From NCBI RefSeq assembly GCF_000730645.1, contig NZ_BBIU01000003.1, positions 1-64,000 of the forward strand: DNA of 64,000 nt, read 5' to 3'. Below, in pieces: positions 37,375 to 46,656 of this stretch. Positions within the stretch are counted from its first letter, which is position 1. Every line of letters starts with the position of its first letter. The notes under the pieces are model-generated. The model was not told the DNA's origin, did no database searches, and saw only the letters and a program-made list of their open reading frames with translations. The position numbers were made by a program, and so were the translations under genes. Origin of the DNA: Pseudomonas parafulva NBRC 16636 = DSM 17004 (lineage in GTDB: Bacteria > Pseudomonadota > Gammaproteobacteria > Pseudomonadales > Pseudomonadaceae).

Positions 37375-38007
37375 CTACTTGGCGGCGCGCTCCTTGTCGA
37401 TCAGCTGGTCGGCAACGTTCAGTACGGCCTCGGCGCCGCCGGCGGTACCCAGGTCGAAGCGATACTTGCCGTTGACGATCATGCTCGGTACGCCAGTGAT
37501 TTCGTACTTCTTCGCCAGCTCTTTGGCCTGGTTGACCTGGCCTTTGATGGCGAACGAGTTGAAGGTGGCCAGGAACTTGTCCTTGTCCACGCCTTGGGTC
37601 GCCAGGAAGTCCGCCATGTCCTGTGGATCGGTCAGGCGCTTGCGCTGGTTCTGGATAGCATCGAAGACCGCAGCATGCACTTTATGCTCGACACCCATGG
37701 CTTCGAGGGTGAGGAACATCTGGCCATGGGCATCCCACGGGCCGCCGAACATGGCGGGGATACGCTTGAAGTTGACATCCTTGGGCAATTTTTCCACCCA
37801 AGGGTTGATCACCGGCTCGAAGCTATAGCAGTGCGGGCAGCCATACCAGAACAGCTCGACCACTTCGATCTTGCCAGGGAAGGAAACCGGAACAGGGTTG
37901 CTCAGCACCAAATATTCCTTTCCGGCAACAGGCTCTGCGGCCTGGACGGCAGTCATACCGAATACGCTGGCAGCGACCAGCGCAGCGCTGAGAATCAGTT
38001 TACGCAT
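37375..38007 (-). CDS. dsbA: periplasmic thiol:disulfide oxidoreductase DsbA
   Basis: A 210-residue exported thioredoxin-fold protein with a signal peptide (residues 1-23) and active site Cys57-Pro-His-Cys60 in ELFWYGCPHCYSFEP. The cis-proline region is GVPSMIVNGKY. It introduces disulfides into exported proteins, and here may oxidise the CSS-EAL sensor encoded nearby. The EEP gene follows closely. Confidence 0.96.
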   Translation of the reverse strand: MRKLILSAALVAASVFGMTAVQAAEPVAGKEYLVLSNPVPVSFPGKIEVVELFWYGCPHCYSFEPVINPWVEKLPKDVNFKRIPAMFGGPWDAHGQMFLTLEAMGVEHKVHAAVFDAIQNQRKRLTDPQDMADFLATQGVDKDKFLATFNSFAIKGQVNQAKELAKKYEITGVPSMIVNGKYRFDLGTAGGAEAVLNVADQLIDKERAAK

Positions 38008-38102
38008 GCTTTACTCCTGAGCAGTCATGGGTCGCCGCGACGCGACCTGCACTGAGACAGGCCGGGAAGGGCTCAAGTTCTGTAGTGTAACGGCTGCGGG
38101 CG

Positions 38103-38129
38103 AAAAAAAGGGCGGCCGCACCGCCCTTT
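38103..38129 (-). terminator. intrinsic terminator of the cytochrome c4 gene
   Basis: AAAGGGCGG and CCGCCCTTT form a perfect 9-bp stem with a 5-nt loop; on the minus strand a run of T follows, 30 bp after the cytochrome c4 stop. Confidence 0.92.
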
Positions 38130-38158
38130 CATCATTGGCTGGCCACATTAACCGAATG

Positions 38159-38776
38159 TTAATGCAGGCCCTGGATATAGCTGGCCAGGGCTTCGATGTC
38201 ATGGTTGCTCAGCTTGCCGGCGATGGTGCGCATGGTCATGGCATCGCCGTCGTTGGTGCGGTTGCCTTCGCGGAAGTCGGTGAGCTGCTTGCTCACGTAC
38301 TGCGCGTGCTGGCCGCTCAGGTGCGGGAAGCCGGCAAGCGCAATACCGGCGCCGTTGGGGGAGTGGCAGCCGGTGCAGGCAGGCATGCCTTTGTCGAGGT
38401 CACCGCCATTGAACAGTGCGCGGCCACGTTCGACCAGCGCCGGGTCAGCAGCCCCCACGCTGCCTTTCTGGCTGGCGAAGTACGCGGCGATATCGGCCAG
38501 GTCCTGGTCGCTGAAAGCGGCCAGCATGCCGGTCATCTCCAGCACGGTACGCTTGCCGGACTTGATATCGTGCAGTTGTTTTTCGAGGTAGCGCTGGCCT
38601 TGGCCAGCCAGTTTCGGGAAGTTCGGTGCCAGGCTATTGCCGTCGGGGTTGTGGCAGGCGCCACAGACGGCGGTCTTGGCCTGGCCCGCGGCAGCATCGC
38701 CCATGACAGGTTGTGCAGCAGTGGCCGCACCTGCGACACCCAGGGTCAACAGCAGACTCACGACTAGTTTGTTCAT
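38159..38776 (-). CDS. cytochrome c4 (diheme)
   Basis: A 205-residue periplasmic diheme cytochrome with a signal peptide (residues 1-21). Heme sites are CGACH (38-42) and CTGCH in the second half (MPACTGCHSPNG), with methionine ligands in the two similar halves. Cytochrome c4 passes electrons to terminal oxidases. The product could donate to the caa3 or cbb3 oxidases. It is 31 bp downstream of the c5-like gene. Confidence 0.94.
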   Translation of the reverse strand: MNKLVVSLLLTLGVAGAATAAQPVMGDAAAGQAKTAVCGACHNPDGNSLAPNFPKLAGQGQRYLEKQLHDIKSGKRTVLEMTGMLAAFSDQDLADIAAYFASQKGSVGAADPALVERGRALFNGGDLDKGMPACTGCHSPNGAGIALAGFPHLSGQHAQYVSKQLTDFREGNRTNDGDAMTMRTIAGKLSNHDIEALASYIQGLH

Positions 38777-38807
38777 CAGCTAATCCAACACGGCTAAGGG
38801 TGAAATG

Positions 38808-39110
38808 TTATGTATCGGGACTGCCACTCATCCAAAGGATGACCAAACGGTAGTCCTCGGCACTGCAGTCCATGCACAATCCACGCGGCGGCATAGCCTT
38901 GAAACCCTGGGTCACGTGCCTTACCAGTACCTCGATGCCCTGCGCCAGCCTTGGCTCCCACGCTACCCGGTCGCCCTGCCTGGGCGCCTGTGGCAACTGC
39001 CCGGCGTGACAGGCCGCACACGTGCGGTTGTACAACACCTCGGGATCCTGTGTAGCCTGTGCGCTGAAAACCGGCAGAAACATACCGACAGCAAGCAGCC
39101 ATTTCGCCAT
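38808..39110 (-). CDS. cytochrome c5-like monoheme protein
   Basis: A 100-residue exported cytochrome with a signal peptide (residues 1-19) and heme site CAACH (31-35). The C-terminal pair Cys79/Cys82 in PRGLCMDCS is the disulfide typical of cytochrome c5, and the Met of KAMPPRG is the likely axial ligand. It probably works with cytochrome c4 as a soluble electron carrier. The gene is divergent from engB. Confidence 0.9.
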   Translation of the reverse strand: MAKWLLAVGMFLPVFSAQATQDPEVLYNRTCAACHAGQLPQAPRQGDRVAWEPRLAQGIEVLVRHVTQGFKAMPPRGLCMDCSAEDYRLVILWMSGSPDT

Positions 39111-39311
39111 GCGGAACGACCTTCAGGGTTGGGGGCCGCGCTGCGTTCTGTTGCGCGAGCTATTGATCGACACCCCATGCCCGTTCCCCTACGTTGGGAG
39201 AATGAGCACACAAAAACTGGGGCATTATATACTTCCGCCGTCCAAACGGAAACGACACCGCTTGCCAGGCTCAGGCCAATCGAGCCCGGCAACACCCACA
39301 TCGGATATCCC

Positions 39312-39944
39312 ATGCAAGTCAAGAACCCCATCCTCGGCCTGTGCCAGAAAGCCCAATTCGCCCTCAGCGCCGCCAAGGTCGAACAATGCCCCGACGACCA
39401 GGGTTACGAGGTGGCTTTCGCCGGCCGGTCCAATGCCGGCAAATCCAGCGCCCTCAACACCCTGACCCACGCCAGCCTGGCACGCACCTCGAAAACCCCG
39501 GGCCGCACTCAGTTGCTGAACTTTTTCAGTCTGGACGATGAACGGCGTTTGGTCGACTTGCCGGGCTATGGCTATGCCAAGGTGCCGATCCCGCTCAAGC
39601 AGCACTGGCAGAAGCACCTGGAGGCCTACTTGGGCAGCCGTGAGTGCCTGCGCGGCATCATCCTGATGATGGACGTGCGCCACCCCATGACCGACTTCGA
39701 CAAGATGATGCTCGACTGGTCCAAGGCCAGCAGGATGCCCATGCACATCCTGCTGACCAAGGCCGACAAGCTGACCCACGGCGCGGCCAAGAACACCCTG
39801 CTGAAAGTGCAGTCGGAAATCAGAAAAGGCTGGGGCGATGGCGTGACCATCCAGCTGTTCTCGGCGCCCAAGCGCCTGGGCGTAGAAGACGCCTACCGCG
39901 TGCTGGCCGGCTGGATGGAGCTGGAAGACAAGCCTGCGGTGTAA
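39312..39944 (+). CDS. engB: ribosome-biogenesis GTPase EngB/YihA
   Basis: A 210-residue GTPase with G1 [10 protein letters not shown]2 TPGRTQ, G3 DLPGYG and G4 TKAD. It acts in large-subunit assembly and cell division. The ATG at 39312 begins the conserved [20 protein letters not shown]; a longer frame opening at 38805 is antisense to the c5 gene. It converges on the ErsA-like sRNA and polA, the same arrangement as E. coli yihA-spf-polA. Confidence 0.95.
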   Translation: MQVKNPILGLCQKAQFALSAAKVEQCPDDQGYEVAFAGRSNAGKSSALNTLTHASLARTSKTPGRTQLLNFFSLDDERRLVDLPGYGYAKVPIPLKQHWQKHLEAYLGSRECLRGIILMMDVRHPMTDFDKMMLDWSKASRMPMHILLTKADKLTHGAAKNTLLKVQSEIRKGWGDGVTIQLFSAPKRLGVEDAYRVLAGWMELEDKPAV

Positions 39945-39964
39945 CGCTTTGCCAAATCGCAGGC

Positions 39965-40095
39965 AAAAAAAACCCCGGACTTCGTATGGGGAGGGGGAAG
40001 TTCGGGGTCCAAGTCCGGACCGCTAGGGCGGGGTCCAGGTATCTGCCAACACTTAACACAACATAGGAGCATCGAAAGGCTTCACCAGCCATTCA
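39965..40095 (-). ncRNA. ersA: ErsA/Spot 42-like small RNA
   Basis: The engB-polA gap holds, on the minus strand, a strong terminator: stem arms at 39997-40007 and 39973-39983 (11 bp with one mismatch, C-rich 13-nt loop) and eight U (39972-39965). Upstream is an AlgU/sigma-22-type promoter, -35 GAACTT (40128-40123) and -10 TCAGA (40105-40101) with a 17-bp spacer, predicting a start near 40095 and a transcript of about 131 nt. P. aeruginosa ErsA lies at the same locus, is AlgU-dependent and is about 132 nt. A second hairpin (GGACC/GGTCC, 40017-40036) lies within. The 5' end is predicted, not measured. Confidence 0.8.
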
Positions 40096-40100
40096 GGACC

Positions 40101-40128
40101 TCTGAGTCGCAATTCACCCTTTAAGTTC
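40101..40128 (-). promoter_or_regulatory. AlgU (sigma-22)-type promoter of the ErsA-like sRNA
   Basis: Minus strand: GAACTT at 40128-40123 matches the -35 element exactly; TCAGA at 40105-40101 differs by one base from the TCTGA -10 consensus; the spacer is 17 bp. It implies envelope-stress control of the sRNA. Confidence 0.7.
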
Positions 40129-40243
40129 CTGACCGCTGCTTCAATTTGTGCGCTGTTTCATGAAACGCCATCGGCCACCGAGGTGGCCGGCATCCAGACA
40201 TGCGGCGATAAGTCGCAGAGGCTCGTGAGTTTTAACCGCTCGA

Positions 40244-42991
40244 TCAATGCGCTTCGTCCCAGTTCGCGCCCACACCCGCTTCAACCAGAAGGGGTACGTC
40301 GAGTTTCGCGGCGTTGCTCATGTGCAGGCGAATTTCATCTTTGACCTGTTCAACCAGGTCCTCGCGCACCTCCAGCACCAGTTCGTCGTGGACCTGCAGG
40401 ATCACCCGTGCGTCCAGCCCGCTCTCGCTCAGCCAGTTGTCCACGTTGACCATCGCGCGCTTGATGATGTCTGCGGCGGTGCCCTGCATGGGGGCGTTGA
40501 TCGCCGTCCGCTCGGCGCCTTTGCGCAGGGCGGGGTTCTTGGCGTTGATGTCCGGCAGGTACAGGCGGCGGCCAAACAGGGTTTCGACGAAGCCCTGCTC
40601 CGCCGCCTGGGCGCGGGTGCGCTCCATGTAGGCCAGCACGCCAGGGTAGCGGGTGAAATAGCGGTCGATGTAGTCCTGGGACTGCTTGCGGTCCACGCCG
40701 ATCTGCTTGGCCAGGCCAAACGCGCTCATGCCGTAGATCAGGCCGAAGTTGATCGCCTTGGCGCTACGGCGCTGGTCGTTGGTCACCTGTTCGAGCGCCA
40801 CGCCAAACACCTCTGCCGCCGTGGCCCGGTGCACGTCCAGGTCATTCTGGAAGGCATGCAGCAGGCCCTCATCCTTGGCCAGGTGGGCCATGATGCGCAG
40901 CTCGATCTGCGAATAGTCGGCAGCCAGCAGCTTGTAGCCGGGGCTGGCGATGAACGCCTGGCGGATGCGCCGGCCCTCGGCAGTACGAATGGGGATGTTC
41001 TGCAGGTTCGGGTCGCTGGACGACAAACGGCCGGTGGCCGCCACCGCCTGCTGGTAGGAGGTGTGAATGCGCCCGGTGCGCGGGTTGATCTGCCCCGGCA
41101 GCTTGTCGGTGTAGGTGCTCTTGAGCTTGCTCAGGCTGCGGTACTGCATCAGCACCTCAGGCAAGGGGTAGCCTTGCATCGCCAGGTCGTCGAGCACCGC
41201 CTCGGCGGTGGACGGCTGGCCCTTGGCGGTTTTGCTCAACACCGGCATGCCCAGCTTGTCGTACAGAATCGCCCCCAGCTGTTTGGGCGAGCCGAGGTTG
41301 AACTGCTCACCGGCCAGCTCGAAGGCGCGTTGCTCCAGCTCGGCCATCTTCACGCCCAGCTCACCGCTTTGTACCTGCAACAAGGCCGCGTCCACCAGGG
41401 CGCCCTGGCGCTCGATCTTGGCCAGCACCGGTACCAGCGGCATTTCGATGTCCATCAACACCGGTTGTACACCGGGGGTTTGCGCCAGCCGTGCCTGCAA
41501 GGCCTGGTGCAGGCGCAGGGTGATATCGGCATCCTCGGCCGCATAGGGGCCCGCCTTGTCCAGGTGGATCTGGTTGAAGGTGAGCTGCTTGGCGCCCTTG
41601 CCGGCGATGTCCTCGAAGGCAATGGTGGTGTGGCCCAGGTACTTCTGCGCCAGGCTGTCCATGTCGTGCCGGGTAGCGGTGGAATTGAACACGTACGACT
41701 CAAGCATGGTGTCGTAGGCAACACCCTGCATGTGGATGGCGGGCGAGCCGTTGGCGAGGATGTTGATATCGTATTTGGCGTTCTGCCCTACCTTGGCCTT
41801 GGTTGGGTCTTCCAGGAGGGGTTTCAGTGCCAGCAGCACGGCCTCGCGATCCAGCTGGGCGGGCGCCCCCTCGTAGTCGTGCATAAAGGGCACATAAGCG
41901 GCTTCGTGGGGTTCCACGGCAAACGAGATGCCCACCAGCTGCGCCCGCTGGGCATCCACGCTGGTGGTTTCGGTGTCGAACGCGACCAGTGGCGCGTTGC
42001 GCAGTTTTTCCAGCCAGGCATCGAAGCGGGCCTGATCGAGGATGGTTTCGTACTTTGCCTCGACGACCGCCGCCGGCGCTTGGACTGGGGCTACTTCATC
42101 ACCTGCGCGGGCGGCATCGCGCTGCACATCGGCTACCCAGCTCTTGAATTCCATCTCGGTGTACAGCGCCAGCAGCGCCTCGCGGTCCGGCTCGCCGCAC
42201 ACCAGGGCGTCCACTTCGATGTCCAGCGGCACGTCGATCTTGATGGTGGCCAGTTCATACGACAGGAACGCCGCGTCGCGGTGTTCCTCAAGCTTGGCGG
42301 GCAGGCTCTTGGCGCCACGGATGGCCAGGGTGGGTACCTTGTCCAGGTTGGCGTACAGCTCGCTGAGCCCGCCACCGATACCGGTCAGCAGGCCGGCGGC
42401 GGTCTTTTCACCTACGCCCGGTACGCCTGGAATGTTGTCGACCTTGTCGCCCATCAGGGCCAGGAAGTCGATGATGTGCTCGGGCCCGACGCCAAACTTC
42501 TCATGCACGCCAGCTACGTCCAGCACACTACCGGTCATGGTGTTGACCAGGGTAATGTGCCCGTCCACCAGCTGCGCCATGTCCTTGTCGCCCGTGGAGA
42601 TGATGACCGGCCGGCCAAGCGCGGCACTGCTGCGGGCCAGGGTACCGATGACGTCGTCAGCCTCCACCCCCTCGACGCACAACAGGGGGTAGCCCAAGGC
42701 CTTGACGCTGGCGTGCAAGGGCTCGATCTGCACCCGCAGGTCGTCAGGCATGCTCGGGCGGTTGGCCTTGTAATCGGCATACAAGGTGTCGCGGAAGGTG
42801 CCGCCCTTGGCGTCGAACACCACGGCAAAGAGGCTGTCGGGGTACTGCCTGCGCAAGCTCTTGAGCATGTTCAGCACACCCTTCACCGCGCCAGTCGGCA
42901 TGCCCTTGGACGTGGTCAGGGGCGGCAGCGCATGAAAGGCACGGTACAGGTAGGAGGAACCGTCCACCAGGACGAGGGGCGCTTGGCTCAT
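40244..42991 (-). CDS. polA: DNA polymerase I
   Basis: A 915-residue, three-domain DNA polymerase I. The N-terminal 5'-3' exonuclease ([25 protein letters not shown]) is followed by a 3'-5' exonuclease domain that keeps the metal-binding FDTETTSVD, so proofreading is likely active. The polymerase domain has [12 protein letters not shown], the O-helix [12 protein letters not shown] and [10 protein letters not shown]. The ATG at 42991 gives the conserved N-terminus; the frame opens at 43051. It functions in Okazaki-fragment maturation and repair. A 926-residue plus-strand open frame across the gene is a codon-bias shadow. Confidence 0.97.
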   Translation of the reverse strand: MSQAPLVLVDGSSYLYRAFHALPPLTTSKGMPTGAVKGVLNMLKSLRRQYPDSLFAVVFDAKGGTFRDTLYADYKANRPSMPDDLRVQIEPLHASVKALGYPLLCVEGVEADDVIGTLARSSAALGRPVIISTGDKDMAQLVDGHITLVNTMTGSVLDVAGVHEKFGVGPEHIIDFLALMGDKVDNIPGVPGVGEKTAAGLLTGIGGGLSELYANLDKVPTLAIRGAKSLPAKLEEHRDAAFLSYELATIKIDVPLDIEVDALVCGEPDREALLALYTEMEFKSWVADVQRDAARAGDEVAPVQAPAAVVEAKYETILDQARFDAWLEKLRNAPLVAFDTETTSVDAQRAQLVGISFAVEPHEAAYVPFMHDYEGAPAQLDREAVLLALKPLLEDPTKAKVGQNAKYDINILANGSPAIHMQGVAYDTMLESYVFNSTATRHDMDSLAQKYLGHTTIAFEDIAGKGAKQLTFNQIHLDKAGPYAAEDADITLRLHQALQARLAQTPGVQPVLMDIEMPLVPVLAKIERQGALVDAALLQVQSGELGVKMAELEQRAFELAGEQFNLGSPKQLGAILYDKLGMPVLSKTAKGQPSTAEAVLDDLAMQGYPLPEVLMQYRSLSKLKSTYTDKLPGQINPRTGRIHTSYQQAVAATGRLSSSDPNLQNIPIRTAEGRRIRQAFIASPGYKLLAADYSQIELRIMAHLAKDEGLLHAFQNDLDVHRATAAEVFGVALEQVTNDQRRSAKAINFGLIYGMSAFGLAKQIGVDRKQSQDYIDRYFTRYPGVLAYMERTRAQAAEQGFVETLFGRRLYLPDINAKNPALRKGAERTAINAPMQGTAADIIKRAMVNVDNWLSESGLDARVILQVHDELVLEVREDLVEQVKDEIRLHMSNAAKLDVPLLVEAGVGANWDEAH

Positions 42992-43066
42992 GTGCAGAAT
43001 CAACCTTTTCGACGGGTCCGGCGCTAGAATAGCCAGAATCATTGACGACAAAGGGACTAGGTTATC

Positions 43067-43354
43067 ATGCGTACACTCAATCGCCTGTTACTGCTCGGCC
43101 TGTTGGCAACCACGCCTGTCGTAGCCCTGGCGGCGGACGACGCGCCCTCGGCCGATCCCGAGGTGACCATTCGCACGGAAGGCGACAAGACCATCCAGGA
43201 ATATCGCCAGAACGGCTTCCTGTATGCGATCAAGATCACACCGAAACATGGCAAGCCTTACTTTCTGGTACGCGCCGATGGCTCCGATGGCAATTTCATT
43301 CGTTCCGACCAACCGGACATGCTGATTCCGGGCTGGAAGATCTTCGAGTGGTAA
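43067..43354 (+). CDS. DUF2782 exported protein
   Basis: A 95-residue protein with a signal peptide (residues 1-22, ...VVALA) and a conserved DUF2782 domain ([37 protein letters not shown]). Function is unknown. It is divergent from polA and 69 bp upstream of thrB, which is its usual position in Pseudomonas. A perfect hairpin (43382-43403) separates it from thrB. Confidence 0.9.
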   Translation: MRTLNRLLLLGLLATTPVVALAADDAPSADPEVTIRTEGDKTIQEYRQNGFLYAIKITPKHGKPYFLVRADGSDGNFIRSDQPDMLIPGWKIFEW

Positions 43355-43381
43355 TCTGACGCGCACCGTTCACATCAACCC

Positions 43382-43403
43382 GGCACTTCCCGGCGGAAGT
43401 GCC
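43382..43403 (+). promoter_or_regulatory. perfect hairpin before thrB
   Basis: GGCACTTCC and GGAAGTGCC form a 9-bp stem with a CGGC loop, ending 20 bp before the thrB ATG. No T run follows, so it is not a standard terminator. It may limit read-through or shape the thrB leader. Confidence 0.4.
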
Positions 43404-43423
43404 TGCATGGGCAATCTTTCATC

Positions 43424-44374
43424 ATGTCAGTCTTCACCCCCGTGACCCGGCCTGAGCTGGAAACCTTTCTGGCGCCCTACCAGCTGGGCCGCCTGCTCGA
43501 CTTCCAGGGCATCGCCGCCGGTACCGAGAACAGCAACTTCTTCGTCAGCCTCGAACAGGGGGAGTTCGTGCTGACGCTGATCGAGCGTGGGCCCAGCGAA
43601 GACATGCCGTTCTTCATCGAGCTGCTCGACACCCTGCACGCCGCGGACATGCCCGTGCCCTATGCCGTGCGTGACCGTGACGGCAACGGCCTGCGTGAGC
43701 TGTGCGGCAAGCCGGCACTGCTGCAGCCAAGGTTGTCGGGCAAGCACATCAAGGCGCCCAACGCCCAGCACTGCGCCCAGGTCGGTGAATTGCTGGCACA
43801 CATTCACCTGGCTACCCGCGAGCGCATCATCGAACGCCGCACCGACCGCGGGCTGGACTGGATGCAGGCCGCCGGGGCCGAGCTGCTACCGCGCCTCACC
43901 GCGGAGCAAGCTGCGCTGCTGAGGCCGGCACTGGCCGAGATGGCTTTGCACAAGGCACAGATTTTGGCATTGCCCCGGGCCAACCTGCACGCCGACCTGT
44001 TCCGCGACAACGTGATGTTCGAGGGCACCCACCTGACGGGTGTGATCGATTTCTACAATGCCTGCTCGGGGCCGATGCTTTACGACCTGGCCATTACGGT
44101 GAACGATTGGTGCCTGAACGAGCAGGGCGGCGTCGATGCACCACGCGCCCAGGCACTGCTGGCGGCCTATGCTGCGCTGCGACCGTTTACGGCAGCCGAG
44201 GCCGAGCTGTGGCCAGAGATGCTGCGGGTAGGCTGCGTGCGGTTCTGGTTGTCGCGGCTGATTGCCGCTGAATCGTTCGCCGGCATGGACGTGATGATCC
44301 ATGACCCGCGTGAGTTCGAGGTGCGCCTGGCGCAGCGTCAGCAGGTGAGCCTGCACTTGCCGTTCGCGCTGTAA
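43424..44374 (+). CDS. thrB: homoserine kinase
   Basis: A 316-residue homoserine kinase of the APH (aminoglycoside phosphotransferase-like) type found in Pseudomonas, unrelated to the GHMP-type ThrB of E. coli. The catalytic loop is NLHADLFRDNVMF near residue 187, followed by GVIDFYNACSGPMLYDLAI (metal-binding Asp). The N-lobe is typical (GTENSNFFVSLEQGEFVLTLIER). It phosphorylates homoserine for threonine synthesis. Confidence 0.94.
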   Translation: MSVFTPVTRPELETFLAPYQLGRLLDFQGIAAGTENSNFFVSLEQGEFVLTLIERGPSEDMPFFIELLDTLHAADMPVPYAVRDRDGNGLRELCGKPALLQPRLSGKHIKAPNAQHCAQVGELLAHIHLATRERIIERRTDRGLDWMQAAGAELLPRLTAEQAALLRPALAEMALHKAQILALPRANLHADLFRDNVMFEGTHLTGVIDFYNACSGPMLYDLAITVNDWCLNEQGGVDAPRAQALLAAYAALRPFTAAEAELWPEMLRVGCVRFWLSRLIAAESFAGMDVMIHDPREFEVRLAQRQQVSLHLPFAL

Positions 44375-44428
44375 ACACGCGGTCGCGCGCGCCTGCGCCC
44401 CTCCGGCGCATGGCGCGTTATGGCACGG

Positions 44429-45334
44429 TTACAACTGCTCCAGGCACCCGGCCAGGTCATTGCCCAGCTTCTCCAGCAGGCGCTCATACCCTTTACCATC
44501 TACCGGGTCTGTACCGCCCAGCGCGTCCAGCTCGGCCAAGCGCACCGGCAACCCTGCGGTCAGGGTCTCGGCCAGGCGTGGGCGCAGGGGCGGTTCGCTG
44601 AAGACACAGGTTTTGCCCACCTCCTGCAACCGCGTGCGCATGGCCGCCACATGCTGCGCACCGGGCTGTACCTCCGAAGCCACGCTGAACACGCCTGTGT
44701 GCTTCAGGCCGTACTCCGCCTCGAAGTAATCGAACGCCTCGTGGAAAACAAAGTACGGTTTGCCTGCTACGCCCGCCACCCGGGCCTTGATCCGGCCATC
44801 CAGGGCATCCAGGCGCCCATCAAAGGCCTTCAGGTTGCTCTGGTAACGGGCAGCATTGGCAGGGTCTACCTGGGCAAGGTCAGCGGCCATCTTCGCGGCA
44901 ATCACCCGTGCGTTGACCGACGATAACCACAAATGCGCATCCAGGCTGCCTGGGCGGTGATCATGGTCATGATCGTCCTGGGCCGCGTCATGGGAGTGGC
45001 TGTCCTCGCCAAAGTGGCGCAACTTCATGTTCGCCAGCGACTGCACCGCCACTGTGGGTTTGCTGCGGCTGCCCAGCACCCGGGGCAAGAAGCCCTCCAT
45101 GTCCGGGCCGATCCAGTACAGCAGGTCGGCATCACCCACACGCCGCACATCCGAAGGGCGCAGCGCGTAATGGTGCGGCGAGGCGCCGGGCGGCAACAGC
45201 ACCTCAGGGCTGCCAACCCCGTCCTGAACGGCTGCGGCAATCTGCTGCAGGGGCTTGATACTGGTCAGCACACGCACGTCGGCGTGGGCTGAAAATGCGA
45301 TGAAAGCGACAAACAGGGCCAGGAATCGGGACAC
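44429..45334 (-). CDS. znuA: zinc ABC transporter substrate-binding protein ZnuA
   Basis: A 301-residue periplasmic zinc-binding protein with a signal peptide (MSRFLALFVAFIAFSAHA). Zinc ligands include His in GASPHHYALRPSD and the acidic, histidine-rich loop SHSHDAAQDDHDHDH followed by LDAHLWLS. It delivers Zn2+ to the ZnuB/ZnuC importer. It is divergent from zur-znuC-znuB, and the shared promoter region contains a candidate Zur box. Confidence 0.95.
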   Translation of the reverse strand: MSRFLALFVAFIAFSAHADVRVLTSIKPLQQIAAAVQDGVGSPEVLLPPGASPHHYALRPSDVRRVGDADLLYWIGPDMEGFLPRVLGSRSKPTVAVQSLANMKLRHFGEDSHSHDAAQDDHDHDHRPGSLDAHLWLSSVNARVIAAKMAADLAQVDPANAARYQSNLKAFDGRLDALDGRIKARVAGVAGKPYFVFHEAFDYFEAEYGLKHTGVFSVASEVQPGAQHVAAMRTRLQEVGKTCVFSEPPLRPRLAETLTAGLPVRLAELDALGGTDPVDGKGYERLLEKLGNDLAGCLEQL

Positions 45335-45361
45335 GGTAGGTACTCGAATCGTCTAAAACAG

Positions 45362-45374
45362 GTAACATAATAAC
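45362..45374. promoter_or_regulatory. candidate Zur box
   Basis: GTAACATAATAAC in the znuA-zur divergent gap matches 9 of 12 defined positions of a GTTATAnTATAAC-type Zur palindrome. It lies 28 bp before znuA and 26 bp before zur, so zinc-bound Zur could repress both. The match is by eye. Confidence 0.6.
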
Positions 45375-45400
45375 GTCTCTGTCCAGAACCGTCGCTGCCC

Positions 45401-45886
45401 ATGTCCATCACGCCGCTGGCCAACCGCCCCCATGATCATTCCCATTGCGTACACAGCGCCCTGGCCGAAGCCGACGCGCTGTGCGCGCGCCAGGGTCTGC
45501 GCCTGACCGCACTGCGCCGCCGCGTGCTGGAGCTGGTATGGCAAAGCCATAAGCCGCTGGGTGCCTACGACATCCTGGCGGTGCTCAGCGAACAGGACGG
45601 GCGCCGGGCGGCGCCCCCCACCGTGTACCGTGCACTGGATTTCCTGCTGGAAAACGGCCTGGTGCACCGCATCGCCTCACTCAACGCCTTCATGGGCTGC
45701 AGCCACCCGGAACACGCTCACCAAAGCCAGTTCCTGATCTGCCGCGTCTGCCATGTGGCCATCGAGCTGGAGCAGGACAGCATCAGCGACGCCATCATCG
45801 GCAGCGCCAGGCACGTCGGCTTTACCGTCGAGAACCAGACCGTGGAAGTGGTGGGCCTGTGCAGCAATTGCCGGAGCGCAGCATGA
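45401..45886 (+). CDS. zur: zinc uptake regulator Zur (Fur family)
   Basis: A 161-residue Fur-family repressor. The N-terminal winged helix ([27 protein letters not shown]) is followed by a dimerisation domain with structural-zinc cysteines in CRVCHVA and CSNCRSAA and histidines in HPEHAHQSQ. It represses zinc uptake when zinc is plentiful. Its stop overlaps the znuC start (ATGA at 45883-45886), so regulator and transporter are co-translated. Confidence 0.94.
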   Translation: MSITPLANRPHDHSHCVHSALAEADALCARQGLRLTALRRRVLELVWQSHKPLGAYDILAVLSEQDGRRAAPPTVYRALDFLLENGLVHRIASLNAFMGCSHPEHAHQSQFLICRVCHVAIELEQDSISDAIIGSARHVGFTVENQTVEVVGLCSNCRSAA

Positions 45887-46656
45887 CCGACGCGCTCATC
45901 CGCCTGGAGCAGGTCGGCGTCACCTTCGGCGGGGAGAACGTGCTGGACAGCATCGACCTGTCGGTGGCACCCGGCCAGATCGTGACCCTGATCGGCCCCA
46001 ATGGCGCAGGCAAGACCACCCTGGTACGCGCCGTGCTGGGGCTGCTCAAGCCACACCGCGGTTCAGTATGGCGCCGGCCCAAGCTGCGCATCGGCTACAT
46101 GCCGCAAAAAATCCAGGTGGATGCCACGCTGCCGCTCTCCGTGCTGCGCTTTCTGCGCCTGGTGCCGGGTGTTGACCGGGCAGCCGCCTTGGCAGCGTTG
46201 CACGAAGTGGGTGCCCAGCACGTGATCGACAGCCCGATCCAGACCGTGTCCGGTGGCGAGATGCAGCGCGTGCTGCTGGCCCGTGCCCTGCTGCGCGAGC
46301 CACAGCTGCTGGTGCTGGACGAGCCGGTACAGGGCGTGGACGTGGTCGGCCAGACCGAGTTGTACAACCTCATCACCCGGCTGCGCGATCGCCTCGGCTG
46401 CGGTGTGCTGATGGTGTCCCACGACCTGCACCTGGTGATGAGCGCCACCGACCAGGTGGTGTGCCTGAACCGCCATGTCTGCTGTTCGGGCCACCCGGAA
46501 CAGGTCAGCGGCGACCCGGCGTTCGTCGAACTGTTCGGCCAGACCGCGCCAAGCCTTGCCATCTACCACCACCATCACGACCACAGCCATGACTTGCACG
46601 GCTCCGTGGTCGCCCCTGGCAACCCTGTTCATGGAGCGCACTGCAAGCATGGCTGA
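45883..46656 (+). CDS. znuC: zinc ABC transporter ATPase ZnuC
   Basis: A 257-residue ATPase with Walker [10 protein letters not shown], signature VSGGEMQR and Walker [13 protein letters not shown]. Its C-terminal tail is rich in histidine ([10 protein letters not shown]), common in ZnuC and possibly metal-sensing. The ATG at 45883 overlaps zur; an upstream frame start at 45859 lies within zur. It overlaps the znuB start by eight bases. Confidence 0.95.
   Translation: MTDALIRLEQVGVTFGGENVLDSIDLSVAPGQIVTLIGPNGAGKTTLVRAVLGLLKPHRGSVWRRPKLRIGYMPQKIQVDATLPLSVLRFLRLVPGVDRAAALAALHEVGAQHVIDSPIQTVSGGEMQRVLLARALLREPQLLVLDEPVQGVDVVGQTELYNLITRLRDRLGCGVLMVSHDLHLVMSATDQVVCLNRHVCCSGHPEQVSGDPAFVELFGQTAPSLAIYHHHHDHSHDLHGSVVAPGNPVHGAHCKHG

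Noticed and set aside
40247..43027. 926-codon plus-strand open frame opposite polA
   Set aside because: Antisense codon-bias shadow of a clear DNA polymerase I gene; no domain, no ribosome site, and His/Gln/Arg-rich composition typical of reversed GC-rich genes.
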